The notes beneath the pieces were generated by a model. The model searched no databases, had not been told where the DNA came from, and saw only the letters and a program-made list of their open reading frames with translations. From B4-G1 sp964393895 (lineage in GTDB: Bacteria > Chloroflexota > Anaerolineae > B4-G1): a DNA stretch of 64,000 nucleotides. Of this stretch, positions 8,386-17,461 are shown in pieces (within the stretch, counting starts at the first letter, position 1; each line of letters begins with the position of its first letter). Where the stretch lies: the NCBI GenBank assembly GCA_964393895.1, contig CAYMWP010000006.1, forward strand, positions 4,149 through 68,148, given 5' to 3'. The position numbers and the translations under genes are program-made.

Positions 8386-10002
8386 TTACGGCGCAGGGGT
8401 AGGGGTGGGTGGGGAGGGAGGGGCGCCGCCTAACACTCTGGGCATGCTCAGCGCCGCCAGGATAACCAGTGCTACCACCACAATGTAGGTGAGCGAGATC
8501 GCCAGAAACCAACGCTTGAAGCGATCTCGACTTTCTGCAAAACGCGCGCCTACGATTTTCTCCACTTTCTCAGGGTAGATGCGCTCTTCAAAGCGCCGGC
8601 GCCGTTCCTCGAACTCTTCGATCAGCGCCTGGTACCATTCCCACTGGTTGAGCATGTTGTAACTGAGGGGGAAGGCCAGCACGTAGATCGCATAGACCGC
8701 CATTCCAATCAGAAAGACGATGGGGTTGAATTCTTCCTTGAATAGAGCGGCGACGAAAGAGCCGAGGAGCGCGCCTATGGCGGCCAGCATGGTATCCGAA
8801 AGGCCCTTGATCATGGCCGAGATTTGATCGGAAAAGGCCTGGGCGGTGTCGGCGACATAGTCTTCCAACGCCCGCACCTGGGCCGTGTAGGAATCCACTT
8901 TGCGCTCAATGAAGGCTTTCCAATGCCACTTGAGGCTCTCAAAGATACTGCTCGCGTTGAGCAACAACAGCCGGTGACGCACGGCAGGATCGGTCGCGTG
9001 TAACGCCTGCGCCATAGCGATCTGTACCAGGGCCAGGCGGTCGGCTGACCAATGAGGATCGTATGCCCACTCCACTAACTGCACCAGACTATCCACGTCC
9101 TGTGGGGAAATTTTACCTACCGGCTCTCCGGGGTCGGCCAGGGTCACTTGAGCACTCTGATTGGCGCCGGCGTAGGTGGCTACCACTTCGTCGGCGTGGG
9201 AGACGGCGCGGTCGGCCGTGTACAGGATGACCAGGTTGATCAAATGAACCCGCAGTGCGTTGGCGATGGGGTCATCGGGCTGGGCCTCTCCACTCACCTC
9301 GAGGTGTAGAGGAGTCAGGCATCTCAACCACGACTCCTGCCACTTGAGCGTGTCGCGGCAGGTATCGTAGATGAACTGTACACGCTCGATGGCGGGCGGT
9401 TGTTGGGGTATCGCTGCTCTCCAATTCTCCATCCGCGTGCCACCCACCACGGCCAGATAAGGGCCATCCAGCCATATCTCGCGGGCCGGGACCAACAGGA
9501 TAACCTTGGGCACGGTTTTCTTGCCACCCTTACCCCACAGGTCGTTTTCCAGTTGGCTTGGATGGTTGGACAGGTAGGCCGCGAGAGTCGCCGGAAACAG
9601 GTAGAGGAACGGCCTGCAACCTCGGAACATGCCCAGCCGGTCCTCGATCAACTTGGTCTTGTTCAGTTTCAGGTCGAGGATGATCGTCCGGGTTGATCGG
9701 GCCACGGCGCGAAAATCGTCCAAGTCCGCCTCGGTCAGATCCGACGTTACCTCCAGCAAGACCAATCTATCCAGCAGGAAGCGGCAGGTGAGGGCGTCGC
9801 CGCCGGCCCGGGCGAGCGCAGCGAGCAGATTCAGGGTCAATCCGGCGGCTACCTGAGCGCTGAAATTGGGGTTGTAATATTTGAGCTGTTTCAACTCTTC
9901 CCGCTTGGCCCACATCTCGTCGTCCAGGCCCGCCGCCTCGCCAAAGTCGAGCAGTGCCCCGACAAGCTCGTCCCACCAGTCTCCCTGTACTTCCATCGTC
10001 AC
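8386..10002 (-). CDS. uncharacterised membrane-anchored protein, coupled to ndpA-like gene
   Basis: 538 residues. The first ~390 residues are soluble and helical with no family I recognise. Near 395-425 there is an amphipathic or hydrophobic stretch, then hydrophobic segments around 430-460 (VFLIGMAVYAIYVLAFPL) and 500-525 (WFLAISLTYIVVVALVIL), separated by a charged coiled-coil-like helix rich in Glu and Arg (EEFEERRRRFEERIYPEK). The C-terminus is Pro/Thr-rich. The GTG start at 10002 overlaps the stop of the upstream gene as GTGA; an ATG two codons later has GAGGTG close by and is an alternative. The overlap implies translational coupling, so the two proteins probably work together. Confidence 0.65.
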   Translation of the reverse strand: MTMEVQGDWWDELVGALLDFGEAAGLDDEMWAKREELKQLKYYNPNFSAQVAAGLTLNLLAALARAGGDALTCRFLLDRLVLLEVTSDLTEADLDDFRAVARSTRTIILDLKLNKTKLIEDRLGMFRGCRPFLYLFPATLAAYLSNHPSQLENDLWGKGGKKTVPKVILLVPAREIWLDGPYLAVVGGTRMENWRAAIPQQPPAIERVQFIYDTCRDTLKWQESWLRCLTPLHLEVSGEAQPDDPIANALRVHLINLVILYTADRAVSHADEVVATYAGANQSAQVTLADPGEPVGKISPQDVDSLVQLVEWAYDPHWSADRLALVQIAMAQALHATDPAVRHRLLLLNASSIFESLKWHWKAFIERKVDSYTAQVRALEDYVADTAQAFSDQISAMIKGLSDTMLAAIGALLGSFVAALFKEEFNPIVFLIGMAVYAIYVLAFPLSYNMLNQWEWYQALIEEFEERRRRFEERIYPEKVEKIVGARFAESRDRFKRWFLAISLTYIVVVALVILAALSMPRVLGGAPPSPPTPTPAP

Positions 10003-11066
10003 CTCACCTCATCCCACGTTTCGGTGTGGAGCACCACTCGGTAGTAGGGGGGTGTTCCTCTCTGCTTGATATAGTCTACCGCCTGGACGACTTGCTCGTA
10101 GTCGTCGGCTAGAACCTCGACCCGCAGCCCGTGATCGCCCTTGAAGCGTCGTTTGCGGACGAGCTTTTTGGCATAGCCGGTGTCAATCCCAAATTCACGG
10201 TCGGGCAATTGCTGGCGGAGCGCCTGGTCAATCCGCTCCTTGTGCGCTTCGTCCAGTGGCAGACCGGCGAGCCAGGCATCCAGGTTGATCTCTCTCAGGG
10301 CGATGGTGTTATCAACGGCCCGCCGGAGGGCGTCGTCCTCATCGGGGCCGAGTTCGGGGCGGAGTTGGTTGTGGGCAGTGACCAGCGCTCTGTACAGCCG
10401 GTCGGTGCGTTGGCGCGCGTCCAGGGCCAACTCGCAGCCCAAGAAATCCTCGGAGAAGAACTTGGCTACCGCGCGGGGCAAGGAGCGGGGCACCTGCCGG
10501 TCGAGGAGCAACAGGTCATAGTCGCTCTGCACGTCCAATGGTCGGACGAAGGCGCACTTGTGTAGCCGCTCGCGGGTCGTGGGCAGCACGTCGCTCTGAA
10601 TCTCAAAGCTGACGTACAGGTTGCCCTGCGCATCCCGTTCTGTCTTGGTGCGAAAGACCGGCGATGGGTCGAGCTTTAGCAAGCCCAGGTAATGAGACAC
10701 TTGCGGGCGGTTGCCGGCCCGGTAGAAGCACGCGGCCAGGTTGCCGGGCGAGATGCGCTGATCACCGGCTATGATCCCGTACAGCTTTTCGGCCAGTTGG
10801 GTGGATCCGCTGACCAGATCGAGGTCGCCATCCAGCAGGGCCTTGCACACTTCAAAAGCGCTTTCCTCATCTTGGGCCGTAAAGCGGGCGGCCCGGGTGG
10901 TGGTGTCTTGTAGCGAGTTCTCGATGTGGGTGACGAAATAATCAACCAGGCGTTGGTTATCGCCGAGGGGGCACGTTCTCTCAGATAGCACTTTGCCGTC
11001 GGGCCGTCTCGGATCCAGGATGTGCACGACGAGTTGTTCGAGTTGAATATCAGTCGCATAACGCAT
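9999..11066 (-). CDS. nucleoid-associated protein, NdpA/YejK (NA37) family
   Basis: 355 residues from the ATG at 11066, chosen because AGGAGGG sits seven bases upstream; the frame extends 13 codons further without a better site. The pattern fits the 37-kDa nucleoid-associated family: an N-terminal block with LVVHILD, a central NLYVSFEI-type segment, and a C-terminal KFFSEDFLGCEL / TDRLYRAL region. E. coli YejK binds the nucleoid. In other bacteria, relatives appear in accessory islands next to membrane or nuclease genes. Here it is the first gene of a two-gene unit with the membrane protein that follows. Confidence 0.7.
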   Translation of the reverse strand: MRYATDIQLEQLVVHILDPRRPDGKVLSERTCPLGDNQRLVDYFVTHIENSLQDTTTRAARFTAQDEESAFEVCKALLDGDLDLVSGSTQLAEKLYGIIAGDQRISPGNLAACFYRAGNRPQVSHYLGLLKLDPSPVFRTKTERDAQGNLYVSFEIQSDVLPTTRERLHKCAFVRPLDVQSDYDLLLLDRQVPRSLPRAVAKFFSEDFLGCELALDARQRTDRLYRALVTAHNQLRPELGPDEDDALRRAVDNTIALREINLDAWLAGLPLDEAHKERIDQALRQQLPDREFGIDTGYAKKLVRKRRFKGDHGLRVEVLADDYEQVVQAVDYIKQRGTPPYYRVVLHTETWDEVR

Positions 11067-11111
11067 AGTGGGTCCCTCCTTCAACTCCTTCCACACACAC
11101 TCCATCTACCA

Positions 11112-11151
11112 AACGAGGCCCACCTCAATCTGGCAATGGGCGGGCCTCGTT
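11112..11151 (-). terminator. hairpin downstream of the coiled-coil gene
   Basis: AACGAGGCCC (11112-11121) pairs perfectly with GGGCCTCGTT (11142-11151). It lies between the coiled-coil gene and ndpA, both on the minus strand, and would separate their transcripts. Confidence 0.5.
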
Positions 11152-11226
11152 CTGCGAAGTATGCTCTAGTGGCGGTTGCCACCGCTTGATCAAAGACTGG
11201 GCGGGACGCTTTGTCGCGTCACTGGA

Positions 11227-11373
11227 TTACGACTTTATAATGCGAATCTCGATAGTGTGCAGTGGTCGGTGCCCGTACCAGTCGCGCGAGAACCGCCCTG
11301 CGTTGCACTCAAGCAGCACAATGTTTCCTCGCGTCCCCGGAATATTGAAAAGGTGCGAGGTGATAGAGAACTT
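11227..11373 (-). pseudogene. possible remnant frame directly after the coiled-coil gene stop
   Basis: Immediately after the TAA of the coiled-coil gene the same frame stays open for 48 codons. It encodes a plausible protein-like sequence containing HLFNIPGTRGNIVLLECN and ending HTIEIRIIKS, then a stop at 11229-11227. It has no start codon or ribosome site of its own. It may be the end of a decayed gene or a chance frame; I recognise no family. The remaining part of 11067-11373 holds only the hairpin at 11112-11151. Confidence 0.25.
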
Positions 11374-11943
11374 TTATTTCACAAACATCCCGACAGTCAG
11401 CAGGAGGGTGACCAGTGCCCCGATAACCGTCAGTGAACCGATCATCCAGCGAGTCTGCACCAACATACGCTCGGTCATGGTATCCAACTGCGCGTGCATA
11501 GTCCGGTAATTCTCTCTCATTTCCTGCCGCAATTCATCAATCGCAATGCGTGTCTCCCGCCGATGCTCGTGCAGTTCCGACTTGAACTCTTCCCGCAACC
11601 CTTGCAGTTCCGATTTGAACTCTTCTCGCACCCCTTGCAGTTCCAACTTGAACTCGGTCCGTATTCCGTCCAGCCGCTGATGTAATTCCACCCGGTTCTG
11701 CCTTACAGCCTGTTCCAGGCCGTCCATCCGGCTCCCCAGCCCGCTCATCCGGCTTTCCAGGACATCCAGCCGGGAGGTGATTTCTCGATACTCGTCTCGC
11801 GGCACCATGCGGGGCATAACGACCGCCTCCATCCAGTCGGTGAAGGCATCGGTTGCTGCGTCCCCCCACGCTTCGCGCACCGATGATGGCACCTTGAGCG
11901 GTGCCGGCGTCCTGTTACGTGTCTGTATCTCTGTCTGCGCCAT
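11374..11943 (-). CDS. coiled-coil protein with C-terminal membrane anchor (DUF1640/CCDC90-like)
   Basis: 189 residues. Residues 1-50 are a polar head (AWGDAATDAFTDWM), 50-155 form a long parallel coiled coil, and 165-187 form one transmembrane helix at the extreme C-terminus. The middle contains three 11-residue hendecad units of the form EFKxELQGxRE, repeated at the DNA level as 33-base units. The layout is like the DUF1640/MCUR1 group of tail-anchored coiled-coil proteins. Probably forms a trimer or dimer on the cytoplasmic face of the membrane; function unknown. It stands alone with its own terminator-like hairpin. Confidence 0.7.
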   Translation of the reverse strand: MAQTEIQTRNRTPAPLKVPSSVREAWGDAATDAFTDWMEAVVMPRMVPRDEYREITSRLDVLESRMSGLGSRMDGLEQAVRQNRVELHQRLDGIRTEFKLELQGVREEFKSELQGLREEFKSELHEHRRETRIAIDELRQEMRENYRTMHAQLDTMTERMLVQTRWMIGSLTVIGALVTLLLTVGMFVK

Positions 11944-11995
11944 GTACTCCCCCTGGTTGTATTATACCAAATCGCTGTGGCGGTGTCAAAAAAAA

Positions 11996-12937
11996 TTATG
12001 TGCGCTCTCGCAGGCCGCGCAATCCCTCAATGCCGTAAATCACCCCGCCGACCAGACCCGCCGCCAGGGTGACGCCGCCCACCGCCACTCCCAGCGCCGC
12101 CGCGACGTTCTCGCCCGCGCCCGCCGGGGTAAAGACCGCCGTGCTGACCGCCTCCCGCACCCCCCACCCGCCGATGGAGGGAATCAGCCCCGCGACGGAG
12201 AGCAGCGGCGTGGCGACGAAAAAGTAGCTCAGGCCAATCCCGGCCCCTACAGCCTGCCCGCACAGCCAGTTGATGAGAATGTTGACGAGGTTAAAGAACA
12301 CCGAGACGCCAAAGGCGCTCAACACCGCCCGCCGGCCGCAGCCGGTCACGGCAGCGTAGACCTTGGCCAACGGGCCCTGGCCCGCCAGTGAGAGCGCGGG
12401 CGGCAGCCATCGGGTGAGCCGCCGCAGGAGATGTCCTTCCAGCACCAGCCCTCCCGCGACCAGCCCGCCGCCAGCCACGCCGATCAGCACCCACACCAGC
12501 CACGGCTCTATCCGGGCGACGTTGAAGGGCAGCACTGCCAGCCCCATCACAAAGAGCACCAGCAGGCCAGTCATACGGTCGAGCAGGACGGTGCCGACGG
12601 AAGCGGAGGAATCGGTATCCTGGGTCAGCTCCAGCGCTCGCACCACGTCGCCGCCGAACTGGCTGGGGAGAAAGCTGCTAAAGAACTGCCCCACAAAGTA
12701 GAGGCGCAGCAAGCGGCCAAAGGGAACCGCCGGGTCGAGGCCGCGCAGGAGAAGAAGCCAGCGCCAAGCCCGAATACCCAGGCTGAAGGTGTAGAGCAGA
12801 AAAGCGGCCAGGAGATAGTGCAGGTCAGCCCGCCGCAACACGTCCAATGTCTCGCCCAGGCCGATCTGCCAGAACAAAAAGGCCAGCGCCCCGACACTGA
12901 TCAACACTCGCAACAGGTTCATCCCATGCTTTTTCAT
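11996..12937 (-). CDS. UPF0104 / flippase-like integral membrane protein (MprF N-domain type)
   Basis: 313 residues with about eight hydrophobic segments. It carries the lysylphosphatidylglycerol-synthase transmembrane family pattern: RAWRWLLLLR near 60, then FFSSFLPSQFGGDVVRA near 90-105 and DRMTGLL near 125. It lacks the soluble synthase domain of MprF. Relatives (AglD, YbhN) are found beside glycosyltransferases and are thought to handle lipid-linked substrates. The start overlaps the stop of the large GT-C gene upstream as ATGA (12934-12937), so it is the last gene of a tightly packed operon. A second copy of this family lies at 19520-20533. Confidence 0.8.
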   Translation of the reverse strand: MKKHGMNLLRVLISVGALAFLFWQIGLGETLDVLRRADLHYLLAAFLLYTFSLGIRAWRWLLLLRGLDPAVPFGRLLRLYFVGQFFSSFLPSQFGGDVVRALELTQDTDSSASVGTVLLDRMTGLLVLFVMGLAVLPFNVARIEPWLVWVLIGVAGGGLVAGGLVLEGHLLRRLTRWLPPALSLAGQGPLAKVYAAVTGCGRRAVLSAFGVSVFFNLVNILINWLCGQAVGAGIGLSYFFVATPLLSVAGLIPSIGGWGVREAVSTAVFTPAGAGENVAAALGVAVGGVTLAAGLVGGVIYGIEGLRGLRERT

Positions 12938-15189
12938 TCAGTACTCCTGTACTCGCTCACCACCCGTATTTTACTCAACAACGCCCGATCGCCCAGCCAG
13001 TGACCATCCTCGGCCAAGACCGGCAGTCGGTCTCTATCAGTGTACAGGCCAACCTCGACGTCGTAGAAACCGGGCGGGGTGGTCAATCCCACCGTCAGCT
13101 CGCGGACATCCTGGACGATCTGTCCGGGCCGCCAGTGGCTGGTGGGGGCAGTCCCATCGGTCAGTTGGCTGTCACTGTTGGCCCAGACCTGATCCTCGAC
13201 GCCGAGGAGATGGGCAAAGGCGCGGTAGTCATGCTCCATCGCGGCCAGTGTCTGCCAGTAGAGCGTCAGCCGAATCGTCTCGCCGGGCCGCGCTACTCGC
13301 CGGTCGAGGTCGTAGCCGGCCAGCACGATCTGGCCGCCAAAGTTTACATCAACCGGGTTGGGGAACTGGCCGGGCAGAGGCCGGATCTCGACCTCCGCCA
13401 GCCGCAACGCATCGCGCCCGCCCTCCTCTATAGGGGGAAGCGAAGCGACTCCATCGGATGTGACGAGGCGCGGACCGCCGGGCAGGTATAGGCCGACCTG
13501 AACGTAACCCTCGTCCGGCGCGTAGGCCGCCTGCGGAACGTGGAGACGGTAGGTATCGGCAAAGGCGACGCCCGGCTCCCACGCGGTGGTGGGATAGCGG
13601 CCCAGGCCGGGATGGGTGTCGCGCTGGGCCACCATCGTACCCACGTCACTCAGGAGATGAGCAAAGACGACATAATTCTGGTCGGGCCGGGCTAGCGCTT
13701 GCCAGTAGAGGGTGACCTCCAGCGTGCCGCCCGGCTCGATCTCCGTCGGCGCGACCCGGTAGCCCAGCAGCCGCGCCAGACCGCCAAATTCGACATCGGT
13801 GGGATTGGGCACGGCCTCGATCTCGGACTCGGTCAGCGGGCGGGGGCGGCCGAAGGCCGGGGCCAGCACGCCGACCAGTCCATAGACAGCCAGCGCCGCC
13901 ATCCCCACCGTCATAGCCAGGCTCGCCGCCCAGACCAAACGGCGGGGAAAGAAGCGGCTCAACCCTCCCATCAGCAAGACCGCAAAGGCCGGCAGCGCAG
14001 GGAACAAAAAGCGGCCCATCGCGCCAGCGGGTTGAATCAAAATATAATACACCACTACGGCCAAAAAGATGAGGCAGAGCGTTAACGAGAGAGCCAGCCC
14101 AGTCCGGGGGAGCGGGCCGCGCCGGGGAGTCAAGTAACCGGCCAGCGCCAGCGCGCCCAGGTAGAATATCACCTGGTACACCATCTGAGGCAGGGGCAAC
14201 TGTCCGTAACCAAAGCGGCCCCACAGACTGCTCCACAGATAGGGCAAGCCCTGCCACACAGCCCACCAGTTGCCGGCCGGCGACCGGCCCGCCCAGAGTT
14301 CGTTGACCTTGCTCATCCCAGTGAGATCGCCGTAGAGCGCCAGGTTGCGCCCGAACCACCAGCCCGAGATGGCGGCTGCCAACCCCAGAACGATCAGGTT
14401 GCCCCGCAGGAAAGCGCGCCAATTGCGAGTTCGCCAGAGGGCCAGCAGGTAGGCCAGCTCGATGAGAGCCAACAAGGCCGCCAGGTGGAGCTTGGTGAGG
14501 AGCGCCAGACCGTACAACAGGCCCAGCGCCGCGTCGGTGCGCGGGCCGGGGCCACGCCGCGCCAGCCGGACGCACATCAGCAACACGGCCGCGCCGCACA
14601 ACGCCGCCGGGATGTCATTGTTGACCGCGCCGCTCAGGTAGAGGAATTGGGGGTTGAACCCGACCAGCGCCGCTCCGCCCACGGCCAGCGCGGGATGGTC
14701 GGGAAAGAGCTCGCGCCCGACGAGATAGGTGAGCCAGACGACGCCCGCGCCGATGAGCACCGTCATCCAGCGCACCAGGTAGACGGCCAGGGTTATGCCA
14801 GACAGGTGGGGCAGTTTGCCCAATTGCCCTACGTCGTCGGAGTGAAGGTACTGGTTCTTGTTATCGTTGCTCACCTCCCAGACGCGCTCATCCCAGTGGA
14901 GATTGATGAGCGGCTCATAGTACACCTCCTGCGCGACGCCCACCCAGCCGCTGACCAGCGCGCCGAGGGCGTAATAGAGCGGCGGGTGGTGGCTCTGGGC
15001 GCGCGGCCCCTCAGCCGACTGCACAGGCAGGCTGTGGTAAACGGCGATGTGGCGCACGTAGCGAAAGTGGCGCAGTTCGTCGGTTGGCTCGTAGAGAGGG
15101 GAGTTGAAGCTGTAGAATAAGGACAACGAGAGGTAGGCGATCAGAACCAGATAAATGGGTAAATGAGCAAGTGTGAGACTACGCCGCAT
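12934..15189 (-). CDS. GT-C membrane glycosyltransferase-like protein with two C-terminal beta modules
   Basis: 751 residues. The N-terminal ~450 residues have about 10-12 transmembrane segments; the first periplasmic loop holds an acidic pair (PTDELRHF, near 37-44) as in GT39/ArnT/PMT-type enzymes that use polyprenyl-phosphate sugars. Residues about 460-750 form two related exported beta domains, each with GYxxxxxxxxPGxxLxxTLYWQ, then FAHLL, then a GLY strand. The same module recurs once in four other proteins of this cluster. The gene overlaps the YfhO gene by 11 bp and the flippase-like gene by 4 bp. It probably transfers a sugar to an extracytoplasmic acceptor; donor and acceptor are unknown. 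Confidence 0.75.
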   Translation of the reverse strand: MRRSLTLAHLPIYLVLIAYLSLSLFYSFNSPLYEPTDELRHFRYVRHIAVYHSLPVQSAEGPRAQSHHPPLYYALGALVSGWVGVAQEVYYEPLINLHWDERVWEVSNDNKNQYLHSDDVGQLGKLPHLSGITLAVYLVRWMTVLIGAGVVWLTYLVGRELFPDHPALAVGGAALVGFNPQFLYLSGAVNNDIPAALCGAAVLLMCVRLARRGPGPRTDAALGLLYGLALLTKLHLAALLALIELAYLLALWRTRNWRAFLRGNLIVLGLAAAISGWWFGRNLALYGDLTGMSKVNELWAGRSPAGNWWAVWQGLPYLWSSLWGRFGYGQLPLPQMVYQVIFYLGALALAGYLTPRRGPLPRTGLALSLTLCLIFLAVVVYYILIQPAGAMGRFLFPALPAFAVLLMGGLSRFFPRRLVWAASLAMTVGMAALAVYGLVGVLAPAFGRPRPLTESEIEAVPNPTDVEFGGLARLLGYRVAPTEIEPGGTLEVTLYWQALARPDQNYVVFAHLLSDVGTMVAQRDTHPGLGRYPTTAWEPGVAFADTYRLHVPQAAYAPDEGYVQVGLYLPGGPRLVTSDGVASLPPIEEGGRDALRLAEVEIRPLPGQFPNPVDVNFGGQIVLAGYDLDRRVARPGETIRLTLYWQTLAAMEHDYRAFAHLLGVEDQVWANSDSQLTDGTAPTSHWRPGQIVQDVRELTVGLTTPPGFYDVEVGLYTDRDRLPVLAEDGHWLGDRALLSKIRVVSEYRSTE

Positions 15190-17461
15190 TTTTGCGTTGC
15201 CTCGCAGTCCAGATAGCGGCGCCGCTGACGAGCAGCAGCGCCAGACCCGTGGTCGCCAGGCCGATCTTGAACAAGGGCGGATCGTACACCATCACGACCC
15301 GGTGCTCGCCCGCCGGCACGCAGAGGGCGCGCAGCACATAGTCGGCCCGCAGAATGGGGACCGGCTCGCCGTCCAGCATCGCTCGCCAGCCGGGGTAGAA
15401 AATCTCGCTCAGCACCAGTATGCCGTCGGCATCGGCGCGCAGTTCGACCTCGATCTCGTTGTTCCCCCGGCGGTGGAACTGCACCTCTTCTGGCTGCGCC
15501 GGTTCAGACAGGGGACAGGCGGTCTCCTGTTCCAGCAGCGCCACGCTTTGGGGGTCGAAAGCGGGATCGTTGAGCCGCTCCAATATTGACTCATCCTCGC
15601 GCACCTCCACCTGGTGCACCAGCCAGGCAGCGGGCAGCGAGCCCGGGCGCTCGTACACCCAAACTCCCTCCTGTTGACCGATCAACTGGGGCACGTCCTT
15701 TCCCTCGGCCAAGTCCAGCTCTTGAGTCGTCACCAGGTAGCGGGCGTGCAACAGGTCGTAGGCCCGGGCCTGGGGGTCGGCGACCGCGGTGATGAAGCGG
15801 GAATAGCGTTCCAGTTCCAGGGGATCGTAGCCAAAGACGCTCTCCACTCCCAGGGCCATTCCCTTGTTCTGCTCAAAGACGCTCAGCCCCCAGGGGAGCA
15901 CGCGCCCCTCTTTGCCGTCCGCCCGGCTGATCTCGGCGACGATTCTCCAATAGGCGCTCTCCTCCACCGCGGCCGGCCGGACGAGATAGCGCCCGAATCC
16001 CCACAGGTCCAGCAACACCAGCCCGATAGCCAGCCACGTCCCCTGGCGGGGGTTCAGACGGCCTGTTCCCCAAAGGCGCAGCAACACCACGGCCAAGAGA
16101 AAGAGGAGCAGAAAGAGCGCGCTGTTGTTGGCGACGTGCCACAGCCGGCCGACCTGGGGATCGGTATCCCGCTGCCACGCAAAGAGAAAGAATCCAGCGA
16201 GGACAACCAGGGCGGTGACAGAGACGACCACCCACGGCAGCGGGCCGCGAGTCCATCTCCGCAGGTTGCGCCGCGCCTCCGTCCCGTTCTGGCGCAGCCA
16301 GGCCAGCAACAGTCCGCTTGAGGCGGCGACGGCAAAGGTAAAGAGGAACCCGGCCCGTCCTGGCGCTCGCATAGAGCGGAAGAAGGGAAGGAAATTGTAG
16401 GCCAACCGATGGAGGATGCCGAACTTGCCCAGGGCCAGCAGCAATCCTCCCCCACCAAGCGCGAGCAAGAAGGGGGTCAAGCGGTGGCGCGCGCGCTTGC
16501 GTAACGCCAGGGCCAGCGTCAGGAACAGAGGCAGGACGCCGATATAAAAGATTGATTCTACGTAAATCCCGTCACCCCAGTATCCGATCTGGCCCGGCTC
16601 GCCGAAAAAGTTGGGGACGAGCAACGTCAACAGGTAGCCCGGCGGCCAGGAGTAATCGGCGGCGAAAGCATACGTGGCCTCCTGGCGGGTGGAAAGGCTC
16701 AACAGCTCTCCCGTGGGAAGCAACTGGACGGCTGCGAGGCACAGACCGATCAGAGCCATCACGCCGCCCAGGAGCAGCGGTTTCAGCGCGGCAAGGGGAG
16801 CTTTGCCCCGTCGCCAGGCGTCGAAAGCACAGTACAGGACGTAGGCCACGAACACCAACCCCACGTAGAGGAAGGAGGCAGTGTGCCCGGCCAGGATGGC
16901 GAGGGCCATAGGCAAGCCGCCCAGCAGCGCCGCGCTCCATTTCTCTCGCTTCAGCGCGGCGCGGTAGGCCCACAGGATCGCGGGGAGCCAGACCAGGGTC
17001 ATCACCACGCCCAGGTGTCCAGCATAGAGGCGCACGGAGAAAGCACCGTTGAAGGCGAAAACTACCGCTCCAAAGAGCGCGCCCATCTCGTCCGCCCCCT
17101 CGCTGCGCAGCCAGCCATACATCCCCACTCCGGCCAGCCACAGGTGCAGGCAGAGCAGCGATCCAATGGCCTGAGCAGCGGGGAGCAGGATGAGCAGCCA
17201 AGTCGGCGGGTAGAAGAGAGCTGGCTGAGGGTTGGCCACAAAGGGGACGCCGGAGAAGAGGTAGGGGTTCCACAGGGGCAGCTCTCCCTGGCGCAAACTG
17301 TCAACGGTGAAGCGGAACCACGGCAGGAACAAGTGGTTCAGCTCATTTCCGCCAACCGTTTGACCGGTGGGCAGCCACAGCAGATCCCAAAAGGGGATGA
17401 GAACGAGAAGGGCCAACAGGAGCGGTATTTTTGTTTTTTTGAACAGAGTAACAAGATTCAT
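15179..17461 (-). CDS. YfhO family membrane protein (GT-C type)
   Basis: 760 residues with about 12-13 hydrophobic segments spread from residue 12 to about 480 and a final one near 735-752, flanking an extracytoplasmic domain. The first loop contains NELNHLFLPWFRF and the family phrase LPLWNPYLFSGVPF (59-72), both hallmarks of the YfhO group. YfhO proteins glycosylate lipoteichoic or related envelope polymers in Firmicutes. The C-terminal extracytoplasmic region ends with FYPGWRAMLDGEPVPILRAD, a conserved YfhO feature. Start and stop overlap neighbours (ATGA at 17458-17461), so it is translated as part of the 12-20 kb operon. Confidence 0.8.
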   Translation of the reverse strand: MNLVTLFKKTKIPLLLALLVLIPFWDLLWLPTGQTVGGNELNHLFLPWFRFTVDSLRQGELPLWNPYLFSGVPFVANPQPALFYPPTWLLILLPAAQAIGSLLCLHLWLAGVGMYGWLRSEGADEMGALFGAVVFAFNGAFSVRLYAGHLGVVMTLVWLPAILWAYRAALKREKWSAALLGGLPMALAILAGHTASFLYVGLVFVAYVLYCAFDAWRRGKAPLAALKPLLLGGVMALIGLCLAAVQLLPTGELLSLSTRQEATYAFAADYSWPPGYLLTLLVPNFFGEPGQIGYWGDGIYVESIFYIGVLPLFLTLALALRKRARHRLTPFLLALGGGGLLLALGKFGILHRLAYNFLPFFRSMRAPGRAGFLFTFAVAASSGLLLAWLRQNGTEARRNLRRWTRGPLPWVVVSVTALVVLAGFFLFAWQRDTDPQVGRLWHVANNSALFLLLFLLAVVLLRLWGTGRLNPRQGTWLAIGLVLLDLWGFGRYLVRPAAVEESAYWRIVAEISRADGKEGRVLPWGLSVFEQNKGMALGVESVFGYDPLELERYSRFITAVADPQARAYDLLHARYLVTTQELDLAEGKDVPQLIGQQEGVWVYERPGSLPAAWLVHQVEVREDESILERLNDPAFDPQSVALLEQETACPLSEPAQPEEVQFHRRGNNEIEVELRADADGILVLSEIFYPGWRAMLDGEPVPILRADYVLRALCVPAGEHRVVMVYDPPLFKIGLATTGLALLLVSGAAIWTARQRKNAA

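Noticed and set aside
9272..9527. Short minus-strand frames inside 8386-10002
   Set aside because: They are out-of-frame shadows of the membrane protein gene.
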